Positions 34,529 through 46,828 of a stretch of DNA of 64,000 nt are shown here, in pieces. This stretch comes from Micromonospora rubida (lineage in GTDB: Bacteria; Actinomycetota; Actinomycetes; Mycobacteriales; Micromonosporaceae). The stretch lies in the NCBI RefSeq assembly GCF_009908295.1, contig NZ_JAAALO010000003.1, positions 620,001 through 684,000 of the forward strand. The letters run 5' to 3'. Both the position numbers and the translations under genes were made by a program. The first letter of the stretch is position 1. Each line of letters begins with the position of its first letter. A model generated the notes under the pieces. The model saw only the letters and a list, made by a program, of their open reading frames with translations. It did not search any database and was not told the origin of the DNA.

Positions 34529-36991
34529 GTGTACTTTCCCCCGGGCATGATCGCCGTCGCGGTGCTGAGCGGCCTCGTCGCCGCCGGCGCCACCGCACTG
34601 CTGGTCGTCCTCGCCCGCCGGGCGGGGCGAGGGCCTGGGCAGGCCGTCGCGCTGGTCGCCGCCGCCGGGGTGTTCGCGCTGTTCAGCCTGCTGATCGGGT
34701 GGGCGGTGCCGCTCGTCGGCGGCGCGCACCTGGCCGATCAGCAGGGGCTGCGCATCGGCTGGGCCACCCTGGTCTCCGTCTGCACCGCGGTGAGCGCGTT
34801 CGCCTTCGGCGCGGGCCTGCTCCGGCTGACCGGCGCGGGGGTCACCCGGGCGGCGACGGCCCGGCTGGTGCTCGACGGCCTGATCATGGCGACCGCGCTC
34901 TGGTTCGTCGGCTGGGTGCTCCTCTCCGAGCCGACCCGGCTGCTCGCCGCCGCCATCCCGGCGGCCTGCGCGCCGATCCTGCTGGCCAGCGTCAGCGTGG
35001 CGCTCACCGCCGGGCTCACCCTGATCGTGCTCATGCGGGCCGCCGCGCCCCGCCGCCGGCTGGCCCTGCTCGGCGTCGGGATCACGGCGGTCACCTGCGG
35101 CGGGTTGGGCATCGCCGGCGGGCTCTGCCAGGACGTGCCCGGCATGCTGCTGGCCGGCATGGTCCTGCTCGCGGCCGGGCTGCTGGCCGCCGCGCTGGCC
35201 GTGCACCGGGCCGTGCACCGGGCCGCCCCGCCCGGGCAGCTCGACGTCGACCTGATCCGCCGGGACGGCGCGTACGCCTTCGTCCCGATGGGCGCGATGG
35301 CCGCCTCCGCGATGTACCACCTGCTCCAGGGCGGCCGGTTCGACGCGCTGGGCATCGTCGCCGGCAGCGTCGAGGGGTTCGCGCTGGTGGCCCGGCAGTA
35401 CCTCGCCCTGCACGACGTGCGCCGGTACGCGGGCCGGCTGGCCGAGCGCGAGGCGCACTTCCGGGAGCTGGCCCACACCGACCCGCTGACCGGCCTGGCC
35501 AACCGGCGGGGGCTGCTGCGCGCCCTGCAGGACAGCGCCGGCGCCGGCGTCCCGTGCGTGCTGCTCGGCCTGGACCTGGACGGCTTCAAGAACGTCAACG
35601 ACATGCGCGGGCACGACGTGGGCGACGAGGTGCTGGCCGAGGTGGGCCGGCGGTTGCGCGGCAACCTGCGCCCCGGCGACCTGGCCGCCCGGCTGGGCGG
35701 CGACGAGTTCGCGGTGCTGATGCCCGGCCGCCCGCCCGACGCCGGCCGGGTCGCCGAGCGGCTGCTCGGGCTGCTCGGCAGCCCGTACGAGCAGCCGGGC
35801 GGGCCGGTCTTCCTCTCGGTCAGCATCGGGGTGGCCGGGCAGCCCGACGAGCCGGACACCGAGCTGCTGCTGCGCCACGCCGACCTGGCCCTGCGCTACG
35901 CCAAGCAGCGCGGCAAGAACCGGATCGAGCACTACGACGTCACCTACGACGAGCTGCTGCGCCGCCGCACGACGCTGGAGCACGAGCTGCGCGGCGCGAT
36001 CGAGCGCGACGAGCTGCGGTTGGTGTTCCAGCCGGTGGCGTCGCTGCCGTCGGTGCGCCCGGTGGGCGCGGAGGCGCTGCTGCGCTGGCGCCACCCGGAG
36101 CTGGGCAACGTCCGCCCGGACGAGTTCATCCCGCTGGCCGAGGAGTGCGGGATGATCGCCAAGCTCGGGGCGTGGGTGCTGCACCAGGCGTGCCACCAGC
36201 TCTCCCGCTGGCTGGCCGACGGGTACGACGTGTGGGTCTCGGTGAACGTCTCCCCCCGGGAGCTGCACGCCCCCGAGTACGTGGTCCAGGTCGCCGAGGC
36301 GCTGCGCGCCCACCGCGTGCCGCCGCAGCGGCTGGTGCTGGAGGTCACCGAGCACGCCGTCGCGACCGACCTCGACGAGCTCGTCCGGCGGCTGACCGCG
36401 CTGCGGCGCACCGGCGTCCGGATCGCCCTGGACGACTTCGGCGCGGGGTACTCGTCGCTCGGGCAGCTACGCCGGCTGCCGATCGACATCCTCAAGATCG
36501 ACCACAGCCTGGTCGCCGAGCACGAGCCGGTCCGCCCCGTGGGCACCGACGGCCCGGCCTTCGCCCCGATGGTCGACATCGTCATGCGGCTGGGCCACCA
36601 GCTCGGGATGGAGGTGATCGCCGAGGGGGTGACCACCCCCACAGAGCTGGCCGCGGTGGTCGCCGCCGGTTGCCGGTGGGGGCAGGGCGCGCTCTTCGGC
36701 TGGGGGGTGCCGGGCGAGCACCTGGAGGCGATGCTGGAGGCCGCCACGTCCGCTGGCGCGCGTCCCGCCCCGGTGTCGGCACCGCCCGCCGGGCACCCCG
36801 CAGCCGTGCCGGCCCCGCCCGCGGCGGCGCGTCCGCGACGGCTGCCGACGGTGCCCGCCCAGCGCCCCGGCGGGGAGGCGTCCGCGCAGCTCGGGGCGGC
36901 CGGAACCAGCGTCCCGGAGGGCGTCGCGCCGACGTCCGTGAACCAAAATGTGGGATCAGTTGACTCATCGCGTGAGATGCGTCAGGCTTGA
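34529..36991 (+). CDS. Membrane GGDEF-EAL protein with intact motifs
   Basis: An 820-residue bifunctional-type c-di-GMP protein. An N-terminal membrane region of about eight helices (1-285) is followed by GGDEF (300-465) with an intact LGGDEFAVL. The EAL domain (475-730) has [40 protein letters not shown] and AEGVTT all kept. Both synthesis and hydrolysis look possible. A Pro/Ala-rich tail of about 90 residues ends the protein. The start is uncertain: GTG 34529 is proposed (CACAGT 7 nt upstream), with ATG 34547 as an alternative. It ends 5 nt before the ilvB leader peptide, so the ilvB promoter lies inside its 3' end. Confidence 0.88.
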   Translation: MYFPPGMIAVAVLSGLVAAGATALLVVLARRAGRGPGQAVALVAAAGVFALFSLLIGWAVPLVGGAHLADQQGLRIGWATLVSVCTAVSAFAFGAGLLRLTGAGVTRAATARLVLDGLIMATALWFVGWVLLSEPTRLLAAAIPAACAPILLASVSVALTAGLTLIVLMRAAAPRRRLALLGVGITAVTCGGLGIAGGLCQDVPGMLLAGMVLLAAGLLAAALAVHRAVHRAAPPGQLDVDLIRRDGAYAFVPMGAMAASAMYHLLQGGRFDALGIVAGSVEGFALVARQYLALHDVRRYAGRLAEREAHFRELAHTDPLTGLANRRGLLRALQDSAGAGVPCVLLGLDLDGFKNVNDMRGHDVGDEVLAEVGRRLRGNLRPGDLAARLGGDEFAVLMPGRPPDAGRVAERLLGLLGSPYEQPGGPVFLSVSIGVAGQPDEPDTELLLRHADLALRYAKQRGKNRIEHYDVTYDELLRRRTTLEHELRGAIERDELRLVFQPVASLPSVRPVGAEALLRWRHPELGNVRPDEFIPLAEECGMIAKLGAWVLHQACHQLSRWLADGYDVWVSVNVSPRELHAPEYVVQVAEALRAHRVPPQRLVLEVTEHAVATDLDELVRRLTALRRTGVRIALDDFGAGYSSLGQLRRLPIDILKIDHSLVAEHEPVRPVGTDGPAFAPMVDIVMRLGHQLGMEVIAEGVTTPTELAAVVAAGCRWGQGALFGWGVPGEHLEAMLEAATSAGARPAPVSAPPAGHPAAVPAPPAAARPRRLPTVPAQRPGGEASAQLGAAGTSVPEGVAPTSVNQNVGSVDSSREMRQA
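36960..36988 (+). promoter_or_regulatory. Promoter of the ilvBNC operon
   Basis: TTGACT (36960-36965) and CAGGCT (36983-36988) are 17 nt apart. The -10 ends 7 nt before the leader-peptide ATG at 36996, so the transcript would start at or next to that AUG. It lies within the last codons of the GGDEF-EAL gene. Confidence 0.6.
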
Positions 36992-36995
36992 CCGC

Positions 36996-37028
36996 ATGTC
37001 GTCGACCTCTCTTCGAGTACTTACCTGA
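36996..37028 (+). CDS. ilvB attenuator leader peptide
   Basis: A ten-codon frame MSSTSLRVLT with TGA at 37026-37028. It contains Leu-Arg-Val-Leu, so ribosome stalling would report shortage of leucine or valine. It is followed at once by a hairpin and then a U-tract terminator, 147 nt before ilvB. This is the layout of classic transcription attenuation, known for ilvB operons of other actinobacteria. It has no ribosome binding site and appears leaderless. Confidence 0.75.
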   Translation: MSSTSLRVLT

Positions 37029-37056
37029 GCGCACTCTCCGTCGTCGAGAGTGCGCT
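37028..37056 (+). promoter_or_regulatory. Leader hairpin of the ilvB attenuator
   Basis: Arms 37028-37038 and 37046-37056 pair over 11 bp (AGCGCACTCTC with its complement), with a 7-nt loop. The left arm begins at the leader stop codon, so a ribosome position there would decide whether it forms. The 5-nt CTCTC inside the leader frame could compete for GAGAG in the right arm. Confidence 0.65.
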
Positions 37057-37087
37057 GGCCCCGTGCATCTGCACGAGGGCCGTTTTT
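37057..37087 (+). terminator. U-tract terminator of the ilvB attenuator
   Basis: GGCCC and CGTGC pair with GCACG and GGGCC around a tiny loop, with one bulged A, followed by G and five T (37083-37087). True U-tract terminators are rare in this window, which marks this one as regulatory. Confidence 0.8.
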
Positions 37088-37174
37088 ATTGCCGTCGGAC
37101 CCATCGGCGCGGGCCCCGCCCGCGTTGCACCGCCTGAAGAGCATCAGCCACTCCAGCCGAAGGCCTGAACCGCC

Positions 37175-40655
<3,481 letters not shown>

Positions 40656-40662
40656 GCCCTGC

Positions 40663-40720
40663 CACCAGCGGCGACCCGTCCGACGCCCACCCGGCGTCGG
40701 GCGGGTCGCCGCTGGTGTTT
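40663..40720 (+). terminator. Terminator of the ilvBNC operon
   Basis: A long stem with arms 40663-40678 and 40702-40717 (16 bp) and an inner 8-bp stem (40680-40687 with 40693-40700), followed by TTT. It starts 7 nt after the ilvC stop. Confidence 0.85.
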
Positions 40721-40917
40721 CCCGCCCGGTACCCCACTGACATGTCGGGTTTGTGAGGGCCCTCACCCCATGGTCCGGGGCACGCCGGCCGGCCCGCGCC
40801 CTACGATCGCGGGTAGGTGCGTAGCCGGCACCTGACGGCCATGGCACGACTCGGCGCAGGGCGCAGCGCGGCGCCCCGACGTCCCGGCCGACCGCCACAC
40901 GACCTCTACGAGGACCG

Positions 40918-42516
40918 ATGACTCCTGTCGTACTGATCGCCGAAGAACTCGCCCCCGCCGCCATCGAGGTGCTCGCCCACGACTTCGACGTCCGTCACGT
41001 CGACGGCACCGACCGCCAGGCCCTGCTCTCCGCGCTCTCCGAGGCCGACGCGGTGATCGTGCGCAGCGCCACGCAGATCGACGCCGAGGCGATCGCCGCC
41101 GCCCCGCGGCTGAAGGTGGTCGCCCGGGCCGGCGTGGGTCTGGACAACGTCGAGGTTCCGGCCGCCACCGCGCGGGGCGTCATGGTGGTCAACGCCCCCA
41201 CCTCCAACATCGTCTCCGCCGCCGAGCAGGCCGTCGCGCTGCTGCTGGCCGTGGCCCGCAACACCGCCAGCGCCAGCGCCGCGCTGAAGGCCGGCGAGTG
41301 GAAGCGGTCGAAGTACACCGGCGTCGAGGTGCAGGGCAAGACCGTGGGCGTGGTCGGCCTCGGCCGGATCGGGGTGCTCTTCGCGTCCCGGATCGCCGCC
41401 TTCGGCACCCGGCTGATCGCGTACGACCCGTACATCCAGCCGGCCCGCGCGGCGCAGCTCGGGGTGCGCCTGGTCGGGCTGGAGGAGCTGCTGCGGGAGA
41501 GCGACTTCATCTCGATCCACCTGCCGAAGACCCCGGAGACCGTGGGCCTGATCGGCGAGAAGGAGCTGGCGATCGTCAAGCCGGGGGTGCGGATCGTCAA
41601 CGCCGCCCGCGGTGGGCTGATCGACGAGCAGGCCCTCGCCGACGCGCTCGCCGAGGGCCGGGTCGGCGGCGCCGGCGTCGACGTGTACATCAAGGAGCCG
41701 TGCACCTCCTCGCCGCTGTTCGCCTTCGACAACGTGGTGGCCACCCCGCACCTGGGCGCCTCCACCGCCGAGGCGCAGGACAAGGCCGGCCTGGCCGTGG
41801 CCCGGAGCGTGAAGCTGGCGTTGCAGGGCGAGTTCGTGCCGGACGCGGTCAACGTGCAGGCCGGCGGCGTCGTCGCCGAGGACGTCCGCCCGCTGCTGCC
41901 GCTGGCCGAGAAGCTCGGCCGGGCGTTCACCGCCGTGGCCGGCGGGGTGGCCGCCAGCGTCACCGTCGAGGTGCGCGGGGGGGTCGTCAACCACGACGTC
42001 TCGGTGCTGAAGCTCGCGGCCACCAAGGGGCTGTTCAGCTCCGTGGTCGAGGAGCAGGTCACCTACGTCAACGCGCCGCACCTGGCCGCCGAGCGTGGTG
42101 TCGAGGTCAACCTCGCCAGCCAGGCCGACACCGCCGAGCACCCGACGCTGGTGACCGTCCGTGGCGCGCTGCCGGACGGCCGCACGGTCAGCGTCTCCGG
42201 CACGGTCGCCCACGCCGGCGCCCGGGACGTCCCCAAGCTCACCGAGGTCGACGGCTTCGACGTGGAGATCGGCGCGGAGGGCATCCTGCTCTTCCTGCGC
42301 TACGCGGACCGGCCGGGCGTGGTCGGCACCGTCGGCACCCTGCTCGGCGAGGCCGGCATCAACATCGCGGCGATGCAGGTGGCCCGCCGGGAGGCCGGCG
42401 GCGAGACGCTGATGACCCTCACGGTCGACCAGGCGCTCGGCGCGGACCTGCTCACCTCGGCGGCCGACTCGATCGGCGCGACCTCGGCCAGCGCCGCCGA
42501 CCTGCGCGACGAGTAG
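40918..42516 (+). CDS. serA: D-3-phosphoglycerate dehydrogenase, long ACT form
   Basis: A 532-residue enzyme for the first step of serine synthesis. The catalytic and NAD domains (1-305) have GLGRIGVLFASR, the Arg in NAARGGLID and the His in TPHLGAST. The allosteric substrate-binding domain (about 315-450) and a C-terminal ACT domain (about 458-532) with YADRPGVVGTVG make it the long, serine-regulated type found in mycobacteria. The ATG follows GAGGA. It is monocistronic between terminators. Placement between ilvC and leuB is usual in this group, although serine is a separate pathway. Confidence 0.97.
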   Translation: MTPVVLIAEELAPAAIEVLAHDFDVRHVDGTDRQALLSALSEADAVIVRSATQIDAEAIAAAPRLKVVARAGVGLDNVEVPAATARGVMVVNAPTSNIVSAAEQAVALLLAVARNTASASAALKAGEWKRSKYTGVEVQGKTVGVVGLGRIGVLFASRIAAFGTRLIAYDPYIQPARAAQLGVRLVGLEELLRESDFISIHLPKTPETVGLIGEKELAIVKPGVRIVNAARGGLIDEQALADALAEGRVGGAGVDVYIKEPCTSSPLFAFDNVVATPHLGASTAEAQDKAGLAVARSVKLALQGEFVPDAVNVQAGGVVAEDVRPLLPLAEKLGRAFTAVAGGVAASVTVEVRGGVVNHDVSVLKLAATKGLFSSVVEEQVTYVNAPHLAAERGVEVNLASQADTAEHPTLVTVRGALPDGRTVSVSGTVAHAGARDVPKLTEVDGFDVEIGAEGILLFLRYADRPGVVGTVGTLLGEAGINIAAMQVARREAGGETLMTLTVDQALGADLLTSAADSIGATSASAADLRDE

Positions 42517-42562
42517 GCCCGCCCAGGAACCGGGTGACACGACGTCCACCCAGGACGGATCG

Positions 42563-42588
42563 GGGGCCCGGCCGAAAGGCCGGGCCCC
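42563..42588. terminator. GNRA-loop terminator after serA
   Basis: Arms 42563-42573 and 42578-42588 pair over 11 bp around a GAAA tetraloop. It lies between serA and the convergent gene ending at 42603, so it may serve both. Confidence 0.85.
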
Positions 42589-42602
42589 TCGCCGTCGACG
42601 GG

Positions 42603-42959
42603 TCAGCGGCGCGCGGGGGCGGGTGGCGGGTAGACCGAGCCGTCCTGGTAGTCGAACAGCATCAGGTTGCACTCGCCGGCCAGCCGCTCGATGTCGAGCA
42701 GCACCTGGTCCTCGCAGGCCGGGTTGAGGTTCATCTCGATGTGGTCGTTGGCCGCGTGCAGGGGCGCGACCTCCCACGGGGAACCCGGGCCCGCCGGCCG
42801 GTCCGGATAGCGGGCGGTCATCGCCCGGTAGAAGGCGACGACCCGCGGGTCCGGGTAGCGGTCGTCGTGCTGCCCCTGTCGGCACCGTTGCACCGCTGCC
42901 CGCACGTCCATGGGCGTGGCCCCGTCCGGGAGGGCCCACACGCTCAGATCGAAACTCAC
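42603..42959 (-). CDS. Hypothetical protein, 118 aa
   Basis: Starts VSFDLSVWALPDG at GTG 42959 and contains CRQGQHDDRYPDPRVVAFYR, ANDHIEMNLNPA and LAGECNLMLFDYQDGSVYPP. No signal peptide or membrane helix. It looks like a small globular protein typical of actinobacteria, with no known role. The frame is open upstream, but those residues are low-complexity. Confidence 0.65.
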   Translation of the reverse strand: MSFDLSVWALPDGATPMDVRAAVQRCRQGQHDDRYPDPRVVAFYRAMTARYPDRPAGPGSPWEVAPLHAANDHIEMNLNPACEDQVLLDIERLAGECNLMLFDYQDGSVYPPPAPARR

Positions 42960-43308
42960 GGCGGACAGCGTGCCATCCCGGGCCGGGGAAGTCACCGCGA
43001 CCCCGCCGCAGGTCAGTCGCGAAACTTCCGATCGTCCTCCGGAGACGGTCCGCTGTGGAGACTCTTGCGTCGAGTTGCGTCGATTCGCTAGCGTACTCGT
43101 GCGGTCACTGGTTGAGTTCGGCGTCGGCCCGTCTTCGGGTGGCGCGGTCGAGGTCCGCCCCGGCCCGGGTCCGCACCCCTCGATTGCGCGAGCCACGCGC
43201 ACTCGTCGCTGACCGGCCCCCACGGCCGTTGCCGAGACCGTGGGGGCCGATCGCGGGTCGCCCACGGCCGGGATGCGAAAGGCCGGCCGCCGAGGGTGGC
43301 CCGGGGCC
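42960..43308. other. 349-nt intergenic region with a possible small-RNA unit
   Basis: It lies between two minus-strand genes. The notable content is a plus-strand promoter-like pair at 43065-43094 and a 12-bp hairpin at 43214-43249, which is described as a candidate small RNA. I found no credible protein gene here. Confidence 0.4.
43065..43249 (+). ncRNA. Candidate small RNA with promoter and terminator hairpin
   Basis: TTGCGT (43065-43070) and TAGCGT (43089-43094) are 18 nt apart on the plus strand, predicting a start near 43101. About 115 nt later a 12-bp stem (43214-43225 with 43238-43249, CGGCCCCCACGG and complement) could end the transcript. A CCCGTCTTCGGG hairpin lies within. The hairpin could instead serve the minus-strand gene upstream. 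No family such as 6C RNA was recognised. Confidence 0.3.
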
Positions 43309-44184
43309 TCAGCGGTGGCGGTGCGCGAACAGCGCCCGGTAGTCCGACCCGTTGCGGAACCATTCCAGCCCCGCCGGGCCCGCGGCGTAGAGCGCGGTGG
43401 CGTAGGCGTCGGCCACCGCCAGGTCCGGCCCGATCACCGTGGCGGCGTCGAGCTGGTCGGCGGGCTCCCCGGTGTGCGGGTCGACCACGTGTCCCCGCCG
43501 CCCGGTCACCCCGGAGGTGCCCACCGCGCCGGCCGTCATCTCCAGCACGAGAGGTGCCCGGCGGGTGTCGGTCGGGTGGTGCACGGCCACCCGCCACGGG
43601 CCGCCGTGCGCCGCGTGCCCGCGTACCACCAGGTCGGCGCCGGCGAGCACGGCGTAGTCGTGGATGCCGGCGGCGCGCAGCCGGGCCGCGGCCCGCTCCA
43701 CCGCCCAGCCGCCGAGCAGGCCGCCCGGGTCGAAGCCGCCGGGCACCGCCCACGCGTCGAACCAGCCGTCGGTCGCCGCCCGCATGGCGGCGCACCGGTC
43801 CACGAGGTCGGCCAGCGGCGGGTACGACTCGGGGCTGATCTCCCCCCGGCGCAGCCGGGAGACGAGGCTGTCGCGCCGGTTCGGGCCGTAGGTGAGGTCG
43901 ATGGCGCGCAGCTCGGCGACGGCGTCGGCGAGCGCCTCGCTCACCCCCCGCCGGCCCAGCCAGCTCGGGGCGTTGAGCAGCAGCGAGTACTCGGCCGTGC
44001 TGGTCTGGACGGTGTGCTGCACGGCGATCCGGTCGACGGCGGTGCCACCGGCCCGGTCGAGGCGGTGGCTGCGGCTGCCCAGGCGCAGGTCGGGGCGGCG
44101 GCTGGCGAAGGCCGACTGGTCCACCCAGCGGGTGCGGGGCTGCTCGTCGACCCACCGGTGCCGAGGCTGCTCGTCGATCCGCAT
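43309..44184 (-). CDS. ApbE-like FAD:protein FMN transferase
   Basis: A 291-residue protein of the ApbE family, which moves FMN from FAD to Thr/Ser of flavoproteins. The core has FDAWAVPGGFDPGGLLGGW, GIHDYAVLAGADLVVRG, VGTSGVTGRRGHVVDPHTGEP and a final ATALYAAG. The usual Lys in DPSGLVKGW is Gly here (GLLGGW), while the C-terminal metal and nucleotide loops look normal. The N-terminus carries a short internal repeat, EQPRHRWVD / EQPRTRWVD, and no signal or lipobox, so it would act in the cytoplasm. ATG 44184 has AAGGAG upstream. No flavoprotein partner is adjacent. Confidence 0.8.
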   Translation of the reverse strand: MRIDEQPRHRWVDEQPRTRWVDQSAFASRRPDLRLGSRSHRLDRAGGTAVDRIAVQHTVQTSTAEYSLLLNAPSWLGRRGVSEALADAVAELRAIDLTYGPNRRDSLVSRLRRGEISPESYPPLADLVDRCAAMRAATDGWFDAWAVPGGFDPGGLLGGWAVERAAARLRAAGIHDYAVLAGADLVVRGHAAHGGPWRVAVHHPTDTRRAPLVLEMTAGAVGTSGVTGRRGHVVDPHTGEPADQLDAATVIGPDLAVADAYATALYAAGPAGLEWFRNGSDYRALFAHRHR

Positions 44185-44406
44185 CACAGTCGCTCCTTCG
44201 CTGACGGCGCCCCAGCGCCGCGACGAATTTCGTCCGGGCCCCCGTGACCCGTTCGCCATAGACCCTAAGCAGCGAAGTTGACCACACCATGAATCTCACC
44301 TGGGAGCCTGCTGTGCGTCCAATTTCCCAGCATGCGGAAGCGCCGTACCGGGAGGCGGGACAGAGTCGTACGGTTGCCGAAGACGACGAGGTAGGGAGCT
44401 CACGAC

Positions 44407-45438
44407 GTGGCACGGATCGCGGTGGTGGCCGGGGACGGGATCGGACCCGAGGTGGTTGCGCAGGCCCTCAAGGTCGTCGACGCCGTGCTCCCTGGGGTGG
44501 AGACCACCGCGTACGACCTCGGCGCGGCCCGCTACCACCGCACCGGCGAGGTGCTGCCGGACTCCGTCCTGACCGAGCTGGCCGGGCACGACGCGATCCT
44601 GCTCGGCGCGGTCGGCGACCCGACCGTCCCGCCGGGCGTGCTGGAGCGCGGCCTGCTGCTCAAGCTCCGGTTCGCCTTCGACCAGTACGTCAACCTGCGC
44701 CCGTCGCGGCTGTGGCCCGGCGTGGCCGGCCCGCTGGCCACCGTCAAGCCCGGCGAGGTCGACCTGGTCGTGGTCCGGGAGGGCACCGAGGGGCTCTACG
44801 CCGGCGCGGGCGGCTCGCTGCACCGGGACACCCCGGCCGAGGTGGCCACCGAGGAGAGCCTGAACACCCGGCACGGGGTGGAGCGGGTCATCCGCGACGC
44901 GTTCGCCCGGGCGTCCCGCCGCGAGCGGCGCAAGGTCACCCTCGTGCACAAGACCAACGTGCTGACCCACGCCGGGTCGCTGTGGGCCCGCGCCTTCGCG
45001 GCCGTGGCCGCCGAGCACCCGGACGTGGCCACGGAGTACCAGCACGTCGACGCCGCCGCGATGTTCCTGGTCACCCAGCCCCAGCGGTACGACGTGGTGG
45101 TCACCGACAACCTCTTCGGCGACATCCTCACCGACATCGCCGCCGCGGTCACCGGCGGCATCGGGCTGGCCGCCAGCGGCTGCATCAACCCCACCGGTGC
45201 GTACCCGTCGATGTTCGAGCCGGTGCACGGATCCGCGCCGGACATCGCCGGCCAGGGCGTCGCCGACCCGGTGGCCGCCGTGCTCTCCGCCGCCCTGCTG
45301 CTCGACCAGCTCGGGCACGCCGACGCCGCGGCCCGGGTGACCGCCGCCGTCGGCGCGGAGCTGGCCGGCCGCGCCCAGGGCGTACCGCTGCGCACCGCCG
45401 AGGTGGGCGACCGCCTCGCCGCGCACGCGGTGGCCTGA
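44407..45438 (+). CDS. leuB: 3-isopropylmalate dehydrogenase
   Basis: A 343-residue NAD-dependent enzyme that oxidises and decarboxylates 3-isopropylmalate in leucine synthesis. Motifs in order are [28 protein letters not shown] with substrate arginines, [42 protein letters not shown] with metal Asp residues, and [13 protein letters not shown]. It starts at GTG 44407 with a GGAG site upstream. leuC, leuD and leuA are not in the window. It is followed 182 nt later by ilvE in the same direction. Confidence 0.96.
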   Translation: MARIAVVAGDGIGPEVVAQALKVVDAVLPGVETTAYDLGAARYHRTGEVLPDSVLTELAGHDAILLGAVGDPTVPPGVLERGLLLKLRFAFDQYVNLRPSRLWPGVAGPLATVKPGEVDLVVVREGTEGLYAGAGGSLHRDTPAEVATEESLNTRHGVERVIRDAFARASRRERRKVTLVHKTNVLTHAGSLWARAFAAVAAEHPDVATEYQHVDAAAMFLVTQPQRYDVVVTDNLFGDILTDIAAAVTGGIGLAASGCINPTGAYPSMFEPVHGSAPDIAGQGVADPVAAVLSAALLLDQLGHADAAARVTAAVGAELAGRAQGVPLRTAEVGDRLAAHAVA

Positions 45439-45619
45439 CGGCGGGCCAGCCCCGCCCCGACGCCCCGGGAAAGGGTGTCCCACCAGCCGGAACGCCCGTC
45501 CGGGGCAGCCGTACCGCCGGCACGCGGCTACCCGCTGAACGACCGTTCGGGGTAAGTTGCTGGCACCAGTGAATCCGGCGTGCGGTCCCGTGCGCCGTCG
45601 TCTCAGGGAGGACCGCGCG

Positions 45620-46717
45620 ATGAGCGGTGGTGACATGCTCGACTTCGAGATCCGTCCGAATCCCACGCCGGTATCCGCTGTGGACCGGGCCGCCCTGCTC
45701 GTGAACCCGGGCTTCGGCCGGGTCTTCACCGACCACATGGTCACCATCCGGTACGCGGACGGAAAGGGCTGGTACGACGCCCGGATCGAGGCGCGCGCGC
45801 CGATCCCGATGGACCCGGCCGCCGCGGTGCTGCACTACGCGCAGGAGATCTTCGAGGGCCTGAAGGTCTACCGCACCGGCGACGGCGCGGTGACCATGTT
45901 CCGTCCGGAGGCCAACGCCGCCCGGTTCGCCGACTCGGCCCGCCGGATGGCGATGCCGCAGCTGCCGCCGGAGACGTTCGTCGAGTCGCTGCGCCGACTG
46001 GTCGAGATCGACCGGGAGTGGATCCCCGAGGGCGACGGGAGCAGCCTCTACCTGCGACCGATCATGTTCGCCAGCGAGGTCTTCCTCGGCGTCCGTCCGG
46101 CCAACGAATACCTCTACGTGGTCATCGCCTCCCCGGCGGGGGCGTACTTCTCCGGCGGGGTCAAGCCGGTGACGGTGTGGGTGTCGCCGGACTACACCCG
46201 GGCGGCCCCGGGCGGCACCGGCGCGGCCAAGTGCGGCGGCAACTACGCCGCCTCGCTGGCCGCCCAGGCCGAGGCGATCGAGGCCGGCTGCGACCAGGTG
46301 GTCTTCCTCGACGCCGTGGAGCGCCGCTTCGTCGAGGAGTTGGGCGGGATGAACGTATTCTTCGTCTACGACGACGGCACCCTGGTCACCCCGCCGCTGA
46401 CCGGCACCATCCTGCCGGGCATCACCCGCGACGCGATCCTCACCCTGGCCGCCGAGGCCGGCCACCGGGTCGAGGAGCGGCCGGTCAGCCTCGCCGACTG
46501 GCAGGCCGACGCGGCCAGCGGTCGGCTGCGTGAGGCCTTCGCCTGCGGCACCGCGGCCGTGGTCACGCCGATCGGCCGGGTCCGCTTCTCCGACGGCGAG
46601 TTCCTCGTCGGCGGCGGCGAGCCGGGCCGGGTGACCACCGACCTGCACCGGCGGCTGGTGGACGTCCAGCGCGGCCGGGTCGCCGACCCGCACGGCTGGG
46701 TCACCCGGGTCCTCTGA
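45620..46717 (+). CDS. ilvE: Branched-chain amino acid aminotransferase
   Basis: A 365-residue fold-type IV PLP enzyme performing the last transamination to valine, leucine and isoleucine. The PLP lysine is residue 204 in AAKCGGNYAASL. Other family blocks are HYAQEIFEGLKVYR, FRPEANAARF, LYLRPIMFA, EELGGMNVFFVYDDG and LTGTILPGITR. The length fits the BCAT group of actinobacteria and eukaryotes. ATG 45620 follows AGGGAGG. The upstream 181 nt contain the palindrome GAACGACCGTTC, whose role is unknown. A strong terminator follows. Confidence 0.96.
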   Translation: MSGGDMLDFEIRPNPTPVSAVDRAALLVNPGFGRVFTDHMVTIRYADGKGWYDARIEARAPIPMDPAAAVLHYAQEIFEGLKVYRTGDGAVTMFRPEANAARFADSARRMAMPQLPPETFVESLRRLVEIDREWIPEGDGSSLYLRPIMFASEVFLGVRPANEYLYVVIASPAGAYFSGGVKPVTVWVSPDYTRAAPGGTGAAKCGGNYAASLAAQAEAIEAGCDQVVFLDAVERRFVEELGGMNVFFVYDDGTLVTPPLTGTILPGITRDAILTLAAEAGHRVEERPVSLADWQADAASGRLREAFACGTAAVVTPIGRVRFSDGEFLVGGGEPGRVTTDLHRRLVDVQRGRVADPHGWVTRVL

Positions 46718-46729
46718 GCACCGGCTGCA

Positions 46730-46758
46730 CCGCCCGGGGCGCCAGTCGCCCCGGGCGG
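46730..46758. terminator. Terminator after ilvE
   Basis: Arms 46730-46741 and 46747-46758 pair over 12 bp (CCGCCCGGGGCG and complement) with a 5-nt loop, 13 nt after the ilvE stop. It also faces the end of the convergent phosphatase gene. Confidence 0.85.
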
Positions 46759-46828
46759 CTTGCCCCACCGCGCCCGGCGCCCGTCGTCACCTCACCTCGC
46801 CGGGCCGGGGGAGCGGCCGGGACGGAGG

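Noticed and set aside
37020..37090. T-box or riboswitch before ilvB
   Set aside because: No T-box sequence or specifier stem is visible. A short translated leader and adjacent hairpins explain the region better.
43100..43250. 6C RNA as identity of the candidate small RNA
   Set aside because: The hallmark paired loops with six or more cytosines are not present.
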